This document shows, one piece after another, positions 1 through 13,002 of a stretch of 64,000 nt of DNA; the first letter of the stretch is position 1, and each line of letters begins with the position of its first letter. The DNA is taken from assembly GCF_050947875.1 (NCBI RefSeq), contig NC_134568.1:254145778-254209777 (forward strand), in the 5' to 3' direction. This DNA comes from Dermacentor variabilis (Eukaryota > Arthropoda > Arachnida > Ixodida > Ixodidae). Under the pieces are notes generated by a model. That model ran no database searches. It saw nothing but the letters and a program-made list of their open reading frames with translations, and was not told the DNA's origin. A program made the translations under genes and the position numbers.

Positions 1-2212
<2,212 letters not shown>

Positions 2213-2231
2213 CTGTGTGTGTGTGTGTGTC
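2213..2231. repeat. (GT)n microsatellite
   Basis: A short run of alternating T and G, about nine units. Confidence 0.9.
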
Positions 2232-2963
2232 TAATTTCATCCCTTTTCTAACCTCTGTATACATGGCCCACCAACCAGGCAAGATGAAATGGTCGCGTTT
2301 TTGGTTCATTTTTCCCCCTTCTGAAACAAAGCCCATAAACAATTTTTCATAAAGCAAAGTCGCCAGTTCTTCAGTTGCCGTTCCTGTCTTACTTCGGCTG
2401 TGTTTTGCTTTGCCTAAGTGGTAGCGGTGGACGCGAAATACTCTCAAGGTCGTATTTGCAGCAAGACAAATTCGCCGCTTCCTTGATTTCGCCAATAAGA
2501 CTACTCCGTTGCTACAGGTGCAGAAAGAATAATCTGCTGCGTCTGCGACGGCGCACTGTAACTCAACAACGGCGGCGGCCAGACTCGGCGCTGCGGCAAC
2601 AGGATGCCGAGGCTGTAAGCGACAACGTCGACAGCAGCCCGCAGTTCGAAAGCGCGAAGCAGACCCGCAGAGTGTGTCCACCGTGAGCATGTCGGCGTGC
2701 GGGAAAGCGAGGTCGACACAAGGCGACAGCGGCGACAGCGCCCTGTAGTTCTAATCGATGCCCTGCTCGCGCTCATCGAGTTCTCTCTGTTCACGTGCCT
2801 ACACACGTCACACCACGCGTGTTTCCTTTGTCAGCTTGTATGTTTGCTGCAATTCGTATCGCCACTAGACAGCTACGCGCCTTACACTTCGTCTAATATT
2901 TGAACGCGTTGCCAGCGCAGCCGTTATTGCTTCGCCCTTGTGGCGAAATTGTGATTTCGTAAG
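2232..2963. other. CpG-containing stretch, no gene recognised
   Basis: The part from about 2390 to 2830 is richer in CG dinucleotides than its surroundings and holds open frames on both strands. Their products are low-complexity in Ala, Arg and Cys and match no family I know. It could be part of a decayed transposon or an untranslated leader; I cannot decide. Confidence 0.35.
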
Positions 2964-2983
2964 TAAATAAATAAATAAATAGG
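2964..2983 (+). repeat. Short (AAAT)n tract, possible LINE tail
   Basis: Four to five AAAT units follow gatttcgtaagt. The same kind of tail closes other plus-strand LINE 3' ends in this window (17915-17955, 47618-47637), so this may be the end of an otherwise unrecognisable LINE copy. That reading is an inference from the tail alone. Confidence 0.4.
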
Positions 2984-3208
2984 CCCGGATTCGAAATAGA
3001 GAACCTCTCAGCGCAGATTAATTAACGCTGCTACCTCAGTAAGTGAGCAATTTAAACTTTATGGAGGAGGATTAAAGTTTACCAAGGGATTTCCTCAGCG
3101 ACACGTAATTCAGTTTCTTGACATTTCCTTGGTCTTCGAACAAAACCACGTTTGTTGGCAGTACTCCCCACGATCTTCGAAGCCGTTGCTAAACTTTCGA
3201 TCTAAGCA

Positions 3209-4180
3209 TTATCCAAAGTAGTAAAAAACGGAATTGCCATGTCGTGCCTTAAGTCTTCTCTCACCAGATCCTGCATGCGCAAAATGAGCGCTAGTTTTAA
3301 TGCGCAGGTCCGGCGCCTATTAGAAGCAGGTTATCCTAGTGTAGCAGTGGCCACTGTGGCTGAGAGCCTAAAGAAGTCGGTTTTGAGGGGGACGGACGTG
3401 ATCACAGAAAGCAGTAATATCAAAAAAAGAGTAGTGGCTAATCTGTACATTCATTCAGTGTCGCACAGGCTTAAAAAAGTTGCAAGTATATATGATGTTA
3501 ATGTTGCTTTAACTGCTCCCAATAGGCTAGGTAAGATATGCGCTGCCGTACAGAGGAAAAGGAGCAGGTAAAAGGCAAGAAAAGAAAAGATATTTGTCCA
3601 GTGAAGCACAATAGGAACAACAGTTTTACTGACTGTCGTATGGGTGTGGTTTATAAAATTCCCCTTAGCTGTGGCCAGTTCTACGTAGGGCAAACGGGAC
3701 GGTGTATCAATCAAAGGCTAATGGAACATAAAAGGTCGTTAACCGCTGGATCGCCTTCTAATTTTTCCCTACATTGCCAAGATTGTAACTGCAGGCCTGA
3801 GTTGGATGAATGCGCGATATTGTACAGGCATAAGAATGAAGATACGCGTCTTATGGTAGAGGCATGGCATATCTATAATGGTGGAAGTGCGTGCGTGTGT
3901 CAGCCTTCGATTACTTTACAAAGGAAGAGATTAAGTGCCCTAACAGTTATCTCTCACGTAGACTGGCACGTGTACCCGACTGACACGTGGTGATACCATT
4001 CCTGAGCTTGCGCAGATGAGTTTTGTGTCTTCTTCCTTTTTCGCCTCAGTGCTCCCTTCAGTTGATAGTCGGCGTTCGTGTTGTCCACTTCTCTACTCTT
4101 GTGTCTTGTCTGCACGCCTCACCTCTTTTTTGCATAATGAATATTTACCAACTAGCTCAGCTTTCTGTCGTTCTATAAGT
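3209..4180 (+). mobile_element. Penelope-like element, 3' part with GIY-YIG endonuclease
   Basis: Two overlapping frames, 3239-3571 and 3538-3993, together read as the end of a Penelope-like reverse transcriptase. The first carries the segment after the RT (HSVSHRLKKVASIYDVNV then APNRLGKIC). The second carries the linker and a GIY-YIG nuclease: GVVYKI, then FYVGQTGR, then an Arg-x-x-x-Glu-His segment, then MVEAWHI with the likely catalytic Glu. The change of frame near 3540-3570 means the copy is broken. The RT palm is missing, so it is 5' truncated. The 3' flank (about 4000-4175, rich in cttcttcc and ctctactcttgtg) looks like the untranslated end of the element. Penelope elements use this nuclease for target priming. 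Confidence 0.85.
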
Positions 4181-4925
4181 CAAAATGCGGGCCGATCCCG
4201 GAAACACGTGCAGCCAAAATATTTAGGCCGATCCCTAAGATAGTGCAATCTAGAATTGTGGGCTGATCCTGAAAATAGTTTAGATGCTATCCCTACTCCC
4301 CTCACGAGAGGGGTAATGCGATAGAGTGCTGCGTGTAGTGACTCCACCCATACCTGACACTCGACTCGATCAGAAAGACATTGTAGTTCATCGACTTCAA
4401 CTGGAGGTTTAAACGACTTCAACTGCAGGTTTAATCAACTTCCAACATTTTTTCTCGACATTTGCAGTTGAACATTTCTATCTAACGAAAAGAAAAGCCT
4501 GTCCTATGAAGCTAAAAATGTCAACAAGGCTTCTGTAACGACGTCACGTTCAGCTAAACAACAGGTATCCGCACACCGCACTTTGTTTCCATTCGAATTT
4601 TTGCCGCAGTTAATCAACAGCGGCAATAGCGACGAGCGAAGTGAAGCGGGCTTAATTAACAATCAGGAAAAAGAGTCTATCCAGTGGTAGTAGAAACGAC
4701 TGCGACTGCGAAATGGGGACGGGGACCACAGTGACTCATGCTGGAGTGTGAAGGAGCCTATAAATGAACTTTCGCTTTATTTCCTAGGGCAGCACTCGGG
4801 CGTATTACATAAAGGGTTATTACATCTGCATGGTTATTGCATAATTATGTAGATACAAGTGTGCGCCGTCGCTTGGGTGTGACATCTCTGGAACGTTCCA
4901 TGTCCAAAGAAGATGTATATATATA
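4181..4925. other. No gene; short spaced repeats
   Basis: A motif near gccgatccc recurs at about 4193, 4230 and 4262, spaced by 30-40 bases, suggesting a decayed low-copy tandem repeat. Two near-identical segments (gacttcaactg, aggttta) lie near 4391-4432. I see nothing coding. Confidence 0.4.
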
Positions 4926-5145
4926 GAGCACAGTAGCTCAGTGGTGCTGGCGTACTGCTGCTGAACACGAAGTCGCGGGTTCGATCCGGACCGCGGCGGC
5001 CGCATTCTGATGGAGGCGCAATGCAAAAACGCGGCGGCATTAATATTTAAATGCACTTTTAAGAGACCCAGGCGATGAAAATTGATCGAGAGCCCTGCAC
5101 TATGGCGTGCCTCATAGCCCACTACGCACTTTCGGGAAGCGAATT
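4926..5145 (+). mobile_element. tRNA-derived SINE (Ruka-like), copy 1
   Basis: The head contains a pol III A box (TAGCTCAGTGGT, about 4932) and a B box (GGTTCGATCC, about 4979). A body follows with cggcggccgcatt and gcaatgcaaaaacgc, then a decayed tail with ggcgtgcctcata. The same order is seen at 23070, 48909, 60714 and, reversed, at 61222. This matches tRNA-derived SINEs known from ticks. The tail is more diverged than the head. Confidence 0.85.
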
Positions 5146-5290
5146 TCATTCTTTCCTTCCGTCCTCTCTCTCCCTGTCATCTTTGTTTTCCCCTTTCCCA
5201 TTCCCCCGGTGTAGGGTAGCCAACCGGACGTTATTCTGGTTAACCTCCCTGCCTTCTGCTTTTCTCTTTCCCTGCTCCTCGGGAAGCTAA
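5146..5290 (+). mobile_element. LINE 3' UTR fragment
   Basis: The stretch contains tgtagggtagccaaccgg and ggttaacctccctgcctt. The same words occur on the minus strand just downstream of an RNase H LINE C-terminus (34978-35170) and at 63318-63420. I therefore read it as the 3' untranslated end of that LINE family, with no coding part left. Confidence 0.65.
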
Positions 5291-6856
5291 ACCCCACAAT
5301 TTAGGTTTTATACAGATGAACGCTTTGTGCGCGCTAAAAATGCCACAGTGACCGGTAATCACCTTTTTTTTTTCATTAACCTTATTGTGGCATTGTCATC
5401 GCCTGCCCCGCAGTGGCTGCAGGGCGGGTCAACATAACAAACGTTGCTTTTCATTTTATGCACTGGGAAGCGAAAGTCTACTGAACGGGAAAGCGGCCAC
5501 TTAACTGCACTGATCCGTAGCCTCGTGCCAACGAGGAATCGCAGCGCGCTCGAACGCGACGCAGTCAGACCGCGATGCCTTCGATTGTCCCACGAGCTCA
5601 CGCGTCAATGCCCTTAGGATCATATAGGTTGGCAAAATGAACGGAACTCACTCAGATTCACTCACAAATTACATTGTTTTTGCTTAGGGCTCACTCGCAC
5701 TCCTGTATGGATATAAGTTCTAATCGTATAAATCCTTCTCAGCCGGGCTCACTCAGAGTCACGAGTCGGTCTGAGGCTGAGTGAGTCTACGCATGAGCGA
5801 GTTTGCCGACTGTACGCTTAGGACACAGCAGCGCGTTCCGTTTATTTTTTGTCTGATTTGCATGCCCATCGATCAGCTCTATTTTTTTTTTCTGTCTCAT
5901 TTCTTGGCATACTTTGTCCTTTCTCTGCAACAATGGGGGGAAGAAGGCTTGTGTACACGTAAATGTTTTCGAACGTGCAGTCCATATAGTACACGTGCGA
6001 GTTTTGATTAAGCGACCTTGCCACTCTTTGGTCCCGCTTAATATCTTGCTTGACTAAAACCCCATAAGTCATCCTTGCCGCGTCTGTCGAAAGAGTCTCT
6101 TAATGAAAATATTACAAATCAAGCTTTTGTGGAACCATACTTTAACTACGTTTAATCATCACTTCAATTTGCCAGGAGAGAGTCATAGTGCAAGAACCTC
6201 GGGATATGCGCGCAGCCGTCAGAAATTGTGGCCATCTTTCCGGTTGCAGATTCGATCGACTTTTTTCCTATTTCATGGCGTGTTATAATGAACGATGCAC
6301 GAAGCCGCTTCCACTGCTTCTTTCAAGGCTTCAATTAACCCAGCGCGATGAAAAATGTTCTCTATGACTCGAGCTGAGCTCATTTTTCTAAATAAATTTA
6401 TAACGCAACCGCGCCGCTGTTGCGCCGTGCTTTTAGAGGTTGTTTCGACTGTGATTAAATTTGCCTTTGCGTATAGCTTTTTAAACGCCCTAGTCCTTCT
6501 GTTACGTTCGTTAATAAAAATTTTTAGCTTATCTCAGGTTTAGGCTAAAAAGGCGAAGCATTACTGGAGATTATTTTAACTTTCGACAACATAACCCCAA
6601 ATGAGGCAGGAGGAAAGCAATGGCATAGACCTCAAAGTGCAACCGAAGACAATTTCGCGAAGCTCTCACGACAGGTGCCATATTTGTCGCTCAACTATAG
6701 GGCACATGCTGTGAGAAATGATCAAACTTGAGCCGCAATTGCGTTCGCCAAGTTTTGCAATTATTTAAACAATACAGTTAGTATCCTGACTGACAGGATT
6801 TAAAATTGCTTTCTGCAGACGTCAGCATATCGTAACGCAAGTTCAAGCAGACTGCA
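5291..6856. other. No gene; decayed repeat around 5640-5800
   Basis: Between 5640 and 5800 the words ctcactcag and tgagtgagtc recur in both orientations, which suggests an old repeat. The rest is AT-rich with homopolymer runs and no recognisable coding exon. Confidence 0.4.
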
Positions 6857-7831
6857 GGGGCCTATAACGTAAAGCTATTCTAATTTTTTTTCTATTCCAC
6901 TTCTGCAATCAGCCCTCTACGATTGGTCAAAAACTTTTTCGGACCACCCCCATTTCACCTGTCTGTCACGCGAAGTCACGAAAACCGCGATAGCTCCCCA
7001 TCCGATATGACATGTACACACTGATTATGCATGATTTGACCGAACAAAAGAAAAATAGTTATTTCTGATTCGACGCCTTTTCACCATTACCCCTCGGCTA
7101 TTGGTCAAAAGTTTTCGGGCTAAGCCCAATACACCTGGCTTTCACATGACGTCACAAAACCGCAACAACTCACCGCGTCAAAGTGACATGTACGCGTTAA
7201 AGATGCATTATTATGCCGAACAAAAGTGAATTTTCTTCTGAATAGCCGCAGGCTGCCCCGTTCCGAAAGGAATAAAAGATGGCTGCCGCTGATCGCTTAC
7301 GCACTGGCTACTTGCACCTGCCGGAGAGCATGGGTTTATGTGCGCATAATAAAACTTTTTGCGTGGCCGTGTGACGTTTTCGAGCACTTTCGGTACGTTT
7401 ACGACCTCGTTCTGCTGAATTTGTTTGCTGAAGGTCCGTTTTAACGTCATTCTTAAGCTTCCGTTGCGTGCCGCCTCGATTTTCTACCAGCCACCGCAAG
7501 CTAAGTAAGGGGAAGCGGACCAATCGCAGACCCTCTTAATCCTGTTATCGATTTTCAGTGCAGTGGCTCGGCCGCATCGAATCTCTCTCCACTTGAGCGT
7601 GCTCCTCGCCTCTTGTCAGCCAATTAGGTAAGACAAGCTGCTCTGTGTAGGCAATGTTATTCGTTTTGAAAGCAAACAAAGGTGACCTCCATGAACGAGA
7701 AGAGCGTTTGATTGGTCTCTTCAGACGACCATGCGGGCCACCGCCCGATGCTTGCGTCAGCGGTTGCGTAAATTTGACGTTAGGAGATTGGAATACAAAC
7801 ATATTGGAATCGTTTAATGTTACATGGCCCC
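6857..7831. mobile_element. TIR element (MITE-like), complete copy, family M1
   Basis: The left end GGGGCCTATAACGTAAAGCT (6857) matches the reverse complement of the right end around 7805-7831 (GGAATCGTTTAATGTTACAT then GGCCCC) with a few changes. The 975-bp interior holds no intact transposase. It has two internal related blocks: gattggtcaaa..ttcgg..cctgtctgtcacg at 6923-6975 and a similar one at 7101-7152. A truncated copy starts at 31950, and a right half is split by a LINE at 38289. The class of DNA transposon is not evident. Confidence 0.8.
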
Positions 7832-8788
7832 AGATCATCGAATCTAGAAACAGTTTGCCGTATACGTGAGTGCGCTCAACTCGCGTGCCGATACTAATGT
7901 GGCTGTACGCTGTACGCGCGTAGCAGTGGCGGCGCCGTGTCTATGACCATCAGGCACCCGTCGACGCAAGAACTGTCAGGAATTACCATCCTGTGTTCAT
8001 TAATAGAAGAATAATAGCTGGTGCTGGCAGAGGTTGTCGGCCACGTACCCGCTTTCCCGTCGTGCAGCTGTGCAACAAATATTTTTCCAAAGCTCCTAAC
8101 AAGTCCATCCGCGAGGCTGCCTGTGAGCATGCCAGAACACGACACGCGGTTTATCCTTTCTTTTTTTTTAACAAATGAGTTTTTCATCCTTGAATGCAAC
8201 ATTACTATACCATGAACTGTCGGCGCAGAACTGCGATGTTTTGCAAGTAAGACAATCCGGAAGTCACTTTAGAATCTGTTCAACATCGACCAACTGTGAC
8301 AATTTTGTACGGCACGAAATCAATCAAAGTTGGAGGGTCGTTTCTTCTAAAGAAAATAAAATGCGGCGCAGTACTCGTCTATGCTGCAGAATAAAGACTT
8401 TGGTATGGCCGCCTTTGTCCACATGACTACAGGCAGCCCTGCTTCGACGTAAAAAGAGTTTTTTTTTTGTATGTGTGTGGGCGAAACAAGTGGGCGAAAC
8501 AAGAAGTGCAACGCATCACCCATGACATTACTGTGGAAGAACTCAATGAACGCATCCGAGACGTCCTCGCCGACGCTCCGCTAAAGTTTCTGCGAAAATC
8601 TGCAAATGCAGTGCCTGAATATTTGCGCAAGCTTGTGGACAATGCTGAGACGACCTATAGATAATTTTTGAAATGTAAAATATTCCAACTGTTTGCTTCG
8701 CAAAATAAAAATTGTTTTAATAAATTCGGCTTATAGCTTCGTAAACTATATAAATTCATAATACGTATTGACTTTCCAGATATCGTGT
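7832..8788. other. No gene recognised
   Basis: Short frames only. One at 8467-8664 (65 codons, acidic and charged) follows a T-run and is not a recognisable domain. AATAAA words occur near 8358 and 8391 but have no coding region to serve. Confidence 0.4.
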
Positions 8789-8950
8789 ATATACAGGGTG
8801 CCCCAACTATCATGCACCAAGCTTTAAAGATATGCAAATGCCACATAGCTGGACAGAACAAAGTTAGTGTTGTTTGCCGTCGCTTCGAGGTAGTCAGAGA
8901 ATTTTTTGCATTCCGCGTAATTATATAATTAGTCTTAATTATTTAATCGT
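8789..8950 (+). repeat. Repeat with ACAGGGTG terminus, family M2, left part
   Basis: It begins tatacagggtgccccaacta and continues tatgcaaatgccacatagct. The same sequence reads on the minus strand at 21270-21130, ending there in acaccctgtatata. Only one end is present; the copy stops where the tRNA-SINE begins at 8951, so the SINE may have inserted into it. Confidence 0.7.
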
Positions 8951-9153
8951 CCTGGTCCGGGACAAAGGCGGTGGTCCCGGGTTCGAGTCCCGGACCAAGA
9001 CGAATTTTTCTTCAACTATGAGGCTTTTCTTTCGAGGAAACCGTATGGGTTTCCTTTGTAGCAATTGCTACGAACGAGTGGATGTCTGATTTTCCCTTTA
9101 TTCATTACTTCTCTCCACCTTGCGGGTTTCCGCAGAACTACTACGTTAAACTA
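8951..9153 (+). mobile_element. tRNA-derived SINE, second family (S2), partial head
   Basis: A B box (GGTTCGAGTCC, about 8989) is followed by a ~140-bp body. The body includes a hairpin-forming pair, gaggaaacc / gggtttcc, and a second one, gtagcaattgctac. It ends in gcgggtttccgcagaac. Copies lie on the minus strand at 44869-45085 (with full tRNA head), 45142-45300 and 12932-13002. Confidence 0.8.
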
Positions 9154-9517
9154 ATGAAAGGCCGGTCACTTAGCACCGTATATGATAATAACAACAATGA
9201 CGAAGGCACCAACTACTGCAACGTGCATTACGACGTACCGTGCGTGATCGTAAATGTATGTGTGTCCACTGCTATAGATCTGCTGTGCTTCTGGAGGCTG
9301 CCTTGACAAGCTTATCTATCTACTAACGGTTCGCTGGCATTGTCTCCTATTGCATGAACTCCTATGACACACACGTGTAAACACGAAAAATACAACGAAC
9401 TATCAAATAGGCGCCGTCTGAAAAATGTCTCTCGGGCTTGTACTGCGTGCAGAATATATTACAGTCACGCAGCGCCCGAGAGGGCCATGTAATATGGATG
9501 AAAGCTACACCTAGGGT
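9154..9517. other. 3' flank of the receptor exon
   Basis: No gene. It would include the 3' UTR of the minus-strand receptor gene; I see no canonical AATAAA on that strand in the first 150 bases after the stop codon. Confidence 0.4.
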
Positions 9518-10789
9518 CTAGAACCTCACTTTGTGCGAGAGATTCGGATCAAGCTGGAACAAAATTAGTACAATAGTGACGGTGGAGCCGTACAGCTTAA
9601 ACATGAGCGCCCGGTCGACGCGGAGCACACTGCAGCCGGCCATAGCCTCTGGCCTCTCCTTGTAGACTTGCAGAAAGAGCAACAGGTCATTGTACGCTTC
9701 GGGCATGGCTGGAACCTTGGACACCTCGTATAGGGCGCTGCTCATTTCCGACGACAACTTGCCCGACATCTCCGAGATGGCGGTGTTCTGGAACACGTTG
9801 ATCAGCGTGAGCATACCTTCGTACGCCAGAATCCAGAGCTTGGTCTCGCGGCCGTCTTGGATAGAGTAGAAGATGACGGACGACATGAAGTCGAATGCGG
9901 TGCGGAAGAAGAATAGGAACAGGAGGCTGTTCAGGAAGTGCGCCGTCGCCTCGATGACTACGCAGAGCCTCATATATTTCTCGCGGATCAACGCCACCAT
10001 GGCGGTTGTAAGCAATGGGATGTCCTTGACCTGAGCCGACAAGTGGCTGGACAGCAACCAGAGGAGAAACATCAGCGAGAAGGCAAAAGACTCGAGTCCG
10101 CAGTACATGGTCTGCAGCACGTAGTGGTGCGCCGTCTTTCCAAGGAAAATGACCGACTTGACCGGTAGCGTGCGGTTGCTGTAGCGCCACGAGATCTCGT
10201 AGCAGACTCGAACGGTGTTGAGGGTGTGGAAGGCGAACACTAGAAGCGCGGTGGCCGCCAGGTAGGTGCCGGCCAGTAACCGGTGCTTGGCCAGGCAGCG
10301 GTGCTGGGAGAAGGCCACGTCACCGCTCTCGTCACGCCAAGTCGTCAGCAGAAGATCCAGCGACGTGCTGCGGCGGGCCACGTACGCATATATGAACGGG
10401 AACAGGAATGTGTTGACCAGGGAGTGGAAGAAGCAGATAAGTGACGTCTTCTCGCTTCTCATGTAGTCTTCGACGAACTCCTTGAGCCGGTAGGCCTCGT
10501 AAGCCGAGAAGCCAACGTACAGCAGGCACTGGTACAATCTCATAAGCGCTTTGTTGCGCGAGCTCATGAACTGCAGGAAGGGGCCGGGCATGGCTACTGC
10601 GCACATGAGAAGGCCTGGAATCATCAGCTCCTGAGCCCGCCATACGACGTACTTCTCGTCCTTAGCGGCGCACGGGTGCACGTGGCGGCGGCTCTTCAGA
10701 CGTGCTACGTCGCAGTGCCCTTCGGACCTGGGCACGGCGACCTGCCACTCGTTCAGCATGTCGATCTTGCGCCTGCAACGCACACGCAT
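9518..10789 (-). CDS. Gustatory-receptor-like 7TM chemoreceptor, main exon
   Basis: A single 423-codon open frame with the hydrophobic profile of an arthropod gustatory receptor. Likely membrane segments lie near residues 53-75, 115-137, 170-192, 232-250, 284-308, 318-338 and 398-413. The end resembles the family signature in the last helix: an aromatic/small pair, a hydrophobic run and Gln (LYGSTVTIVLILFQL), in place of the usual TYhhhhhQF. In this family the last exon carries this signature. Arthropod receptors of this kind are ligand-gated channels in chemosensory cell membranes. The ATG at 10789 may not be the true start: tgcgtgtgcgttgcag ends at 10773 and looks like a splice acceptor, so the exon may begin at 10772 with an upstream exon elsewhere. 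No frameshift or stop is seen. Ligand is unknown. Confidence 0.75.
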   Translation of the reverse strand: MRVRCRRKIDMLNEWQVAVPRSEGHCDVARLKSRRHVHPCAAKDEKYVVWRAQELMIPGLLMCAVAMPGPFLQFMSSRNKALMRLYQCLLYVGFSAYEAYRLKEFVEDYMRSEKTSLICFFHSLVNTFLFPFIYAYVARRSTSLDLLLTTWRDESGDVAFSQHRCLAKHRLLAGTYLAATALLVFAFHTLNTVRVCYEISWRYSNRTLPVKSVIFLGKTAHHYVLQTMYCGLESFAFSLMFLLWLLSSHLSAQVKDIPLLTTAMVALIREKYMRLCVVIEATAHFLNSLLFLFFFRTAFDFMSSVIFYSIQDGRETKLWILAYEGMLTLINVFQNTAISEMSGKLSSEMSSALYEVSKVPAMPEAYNDLLLFLQVYKERPEAMAGCSVLRVDRALMFKLYGSTVTIVLILFQLDPNLSHKVRF

Positions 10790-11460
10790 GGAAGGTCAAT
10801 GCTAGGAAATGGAATGCACACTTTGAACTTGTGTGGTGCGTACGACAAAGACACATCACAATGACCATCATAATCGCTATAATAATAATAACAGACCTCA
10901 ATCAATCGAGCTCTTCGGTCACACTAGCATCCTCATAATTAATTTATTAGCTTAATTTATTACTTATGAGTGGTAGAGGTACAAGCTAAAACTAGCTTGA
11001 CCGGCCATTGACTCCCACATACGTATACAATATAAACAGAGTAAACAAATGTGTAATAACTACATCATATTCCGTCCCAGAGCCATATTAGAACACGGCA
11101 GCACTGTGACGAGTGGAAGGACTCTACCTGTAACATCCGTAAGCATTGAAGGAGAGACACAGAAACAAAGTCTTGTTGGATGACGGCCAATAGAAGCATT
11201 ACAATAGTGGGCGTTTGGTGAATGAGCTAGCATGTAGCCAAGAATGTGAGTGGTGGAAACTGGTGCATACGTTTGACAAGGATGTTTGCACAGCCTGTAT
11301 TATGTGTTTTCAAGCCACAATGCAACGTTATATAAAGTCCAGTGACAGTCACAAGAGGGCACCTGGGCTTAGCTAAACGATCTTGTTTGCCTTAAAAGGT
11401 ACAATCCAAAATCAAGAATGGGGCTGACAGATGGAATAGCACATTGTCGTATAAATGTTA
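10790..11460. other. 5' flank of the receptor exon, no gene recognised
   Basis: If the acceptor at 10773 is used, this is intron. A short ATA/ATT-rich stretch lies at 10870-10895. Nothing else is recognised. Confidence 0.4.
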
Positions 11461-12330
11461 TAAACAAGGATAAGGTGTCCCAGAAAGGCTGGTCAAAGTT
11501 TCGATAGGAGGAACTATCTTCGTCAAATGAGGCCTCGTCATCCTCGGCATGTTAGCTTTAACGGGTTAGCAGAATGACGTCACGTGCGGTTGTTGTCGGT
11601 GGCGGCTGGTTGTAAAGGGAGAAACTGCAAAGAAAAGTGAGCGCTGTCGCCTGACGTCTGTAAGCGTGGTTCCTAAGAAGAGGGGACAAGAGCGGGAGAT
11701 TGGGAAGGCGGGAAAAAGAAGAAGGAAAAACAAGGTAGAAAAAAGAGACCAAGAGGGAAAAAAAGAATAAGAAAAGAAAAAGAAGGGCATTGGAGGATGT
11801 TGGGAGAGCGAGAGGTTGCGGAGCATTCAGGGTTGTCGTGCGGCATGCTTTTGTGGCTTTCGAAGAGCCGGTCAGTCGGTCAGTCCGCGAGTAACAAAAG
11901 AGACCCAAAAAGACAGTTGAAAGGATGACTTGAGTAGCGCAGCAGCAATGCGTCGGGTAATATTGAAAGAGTTAAGATGGCGACAAGGAGCCTGGGGTGC
12001 AATGCATGGCGTAGCTTGAATGCCCTAGTAACTCTAGGTAGGCGTCGTCACGGTGGTATACAGAAGTCGCGACACCCTGCGTGGCTGAGGCGCCGAAAAA
12101 GCTATCCTGGGGTCTGGGACATCGGAATGTGTTGGTGCGGGTGTTTCAAAAAATAAAATAAAGAAACAAACAAAAAAAGGTGGGGGGGGGCACCGAAACC
12201 GGAATAACAAATAAAAAGGTGTAAAGTTTGTAAACAGGGATAAGGTGCCTCGGAAAGGCTGGCCAACGTTTCGATAGGAGGACCTATCTTCGTCAAAGGC
12301 GGCCTCGTCATCCTGGGCATGTTAGTTTTA
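11461..12330 (+). mobile_element. Penelope-like element, 5' leader with repeated block
   Basis: A ~105-bp block is present twice in direct orientation, at 11461-11566 and 12231-12334. Both copies share taaggtg, gaaaggctgg, gtttcgataggagga and ctatcttcgtcaaa. Between them lies purine-rich DNA (11680-11800) and a short G-run. The second copy leads directly into the N-terminal Penelope coding frame, so I read this as the element's leader. Duplicated leaders (pseudo-LTRs) are a known feature of Penelope-like elements. Confidence 0.65.
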
Positions 12331-12934
12331 AAGTTTCAGGCAAGAAAACTTACCAAAAGACATGCTAGCTACATCTCCCATCTGAAAACCTACACAATCT
12401 ACACAGAGAAAAATATAATCCCTAAAGGTCTAACACTAAAGGCTGTACCAGCTCTAGGAACACTTACACCACACCATCGTGCAAACTGGCAACCAACATT
12501 GCACAATGCCTCACTTTCCCTTTTTAATATCCTCAAGGAGCACTGCAAAGAACAGACACAGACTTCTGAACATAGCTCTGACACCAGATGAGAAGAAAGA
12601 TTTAGAAAATTACGACACTAAACAGTCTAGAAAATTGGTTCAAAATCAAAGGAAAATAGCAAACTTTAATCAAAAAACAATCTTCCAGGCAAAGAGCCTC
12701 CTCACGCCAAGAAGAGGGAATTCGAGTTTAGAAATACCAGACGTGACGGAAACTTCCACAAAATTAAACCACTCCAGTGTCGTAGACATTTCAAAACCAT
12801 TAAGTAAAAAAGAAATAGGCGTACTCAGCAAGGGCCTAAACTTTTGTCCCACGAACAACACAATAAATGAATTGGCGCTTCACAAGGACCTCCCAGAATT
12901 TTCCCGACGAATGCGTATCAGTAACTTTTTTTGA
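12331..12934 (+). pseudogene. Penelope-like RT, N-terminal fragment
   Basis: The frame begins with FQARKLTKRHASYISHLKTY and ALGTLTPHHRANWQ. A frame change near 12560 leads to RLLNIALTPDEKKDLENY. It then continues with SKPLSKKEIGVLSKGLNFCP and ends EFSRRMRISNFF. The segment with LSKGLNFCP followed by LHKDLPEFSRRMR is characteristic of the region just before the RT fingers in Penelope proteins. The copy stops at 12934, where an S2 SINE fragment begins, so no RT palm is present. A second copy of the same segment is on the minus strand at 13783-14600. Confidence 0.8.
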
Positions 12935-13002
12935 ATAAAGGGAAAATCAGACATCCACCCGTTCGTAGCAATTGCTACAAAGGAAACCCATACGGGTTCC
13001 TC
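12932..13002 (-). mobile_element. tRNA-SINE S2 body fragment
   Basis: Contains gtagcaattgctac and the aaaggaaacccatacgggtt hairpin of the S2 body, in reverse orientation. The tRNA head and the distal end are missing. Confidence 0.8.

Noticed and set aside
4926..5000. tRNA gene
   Set aside because: Same reason: pol III boxes belong to the Ruka-like SINE.
9687..10190. 167-codon minus-strand frame
   Set aside because: Out-of-frame shadow of the receptor exon.
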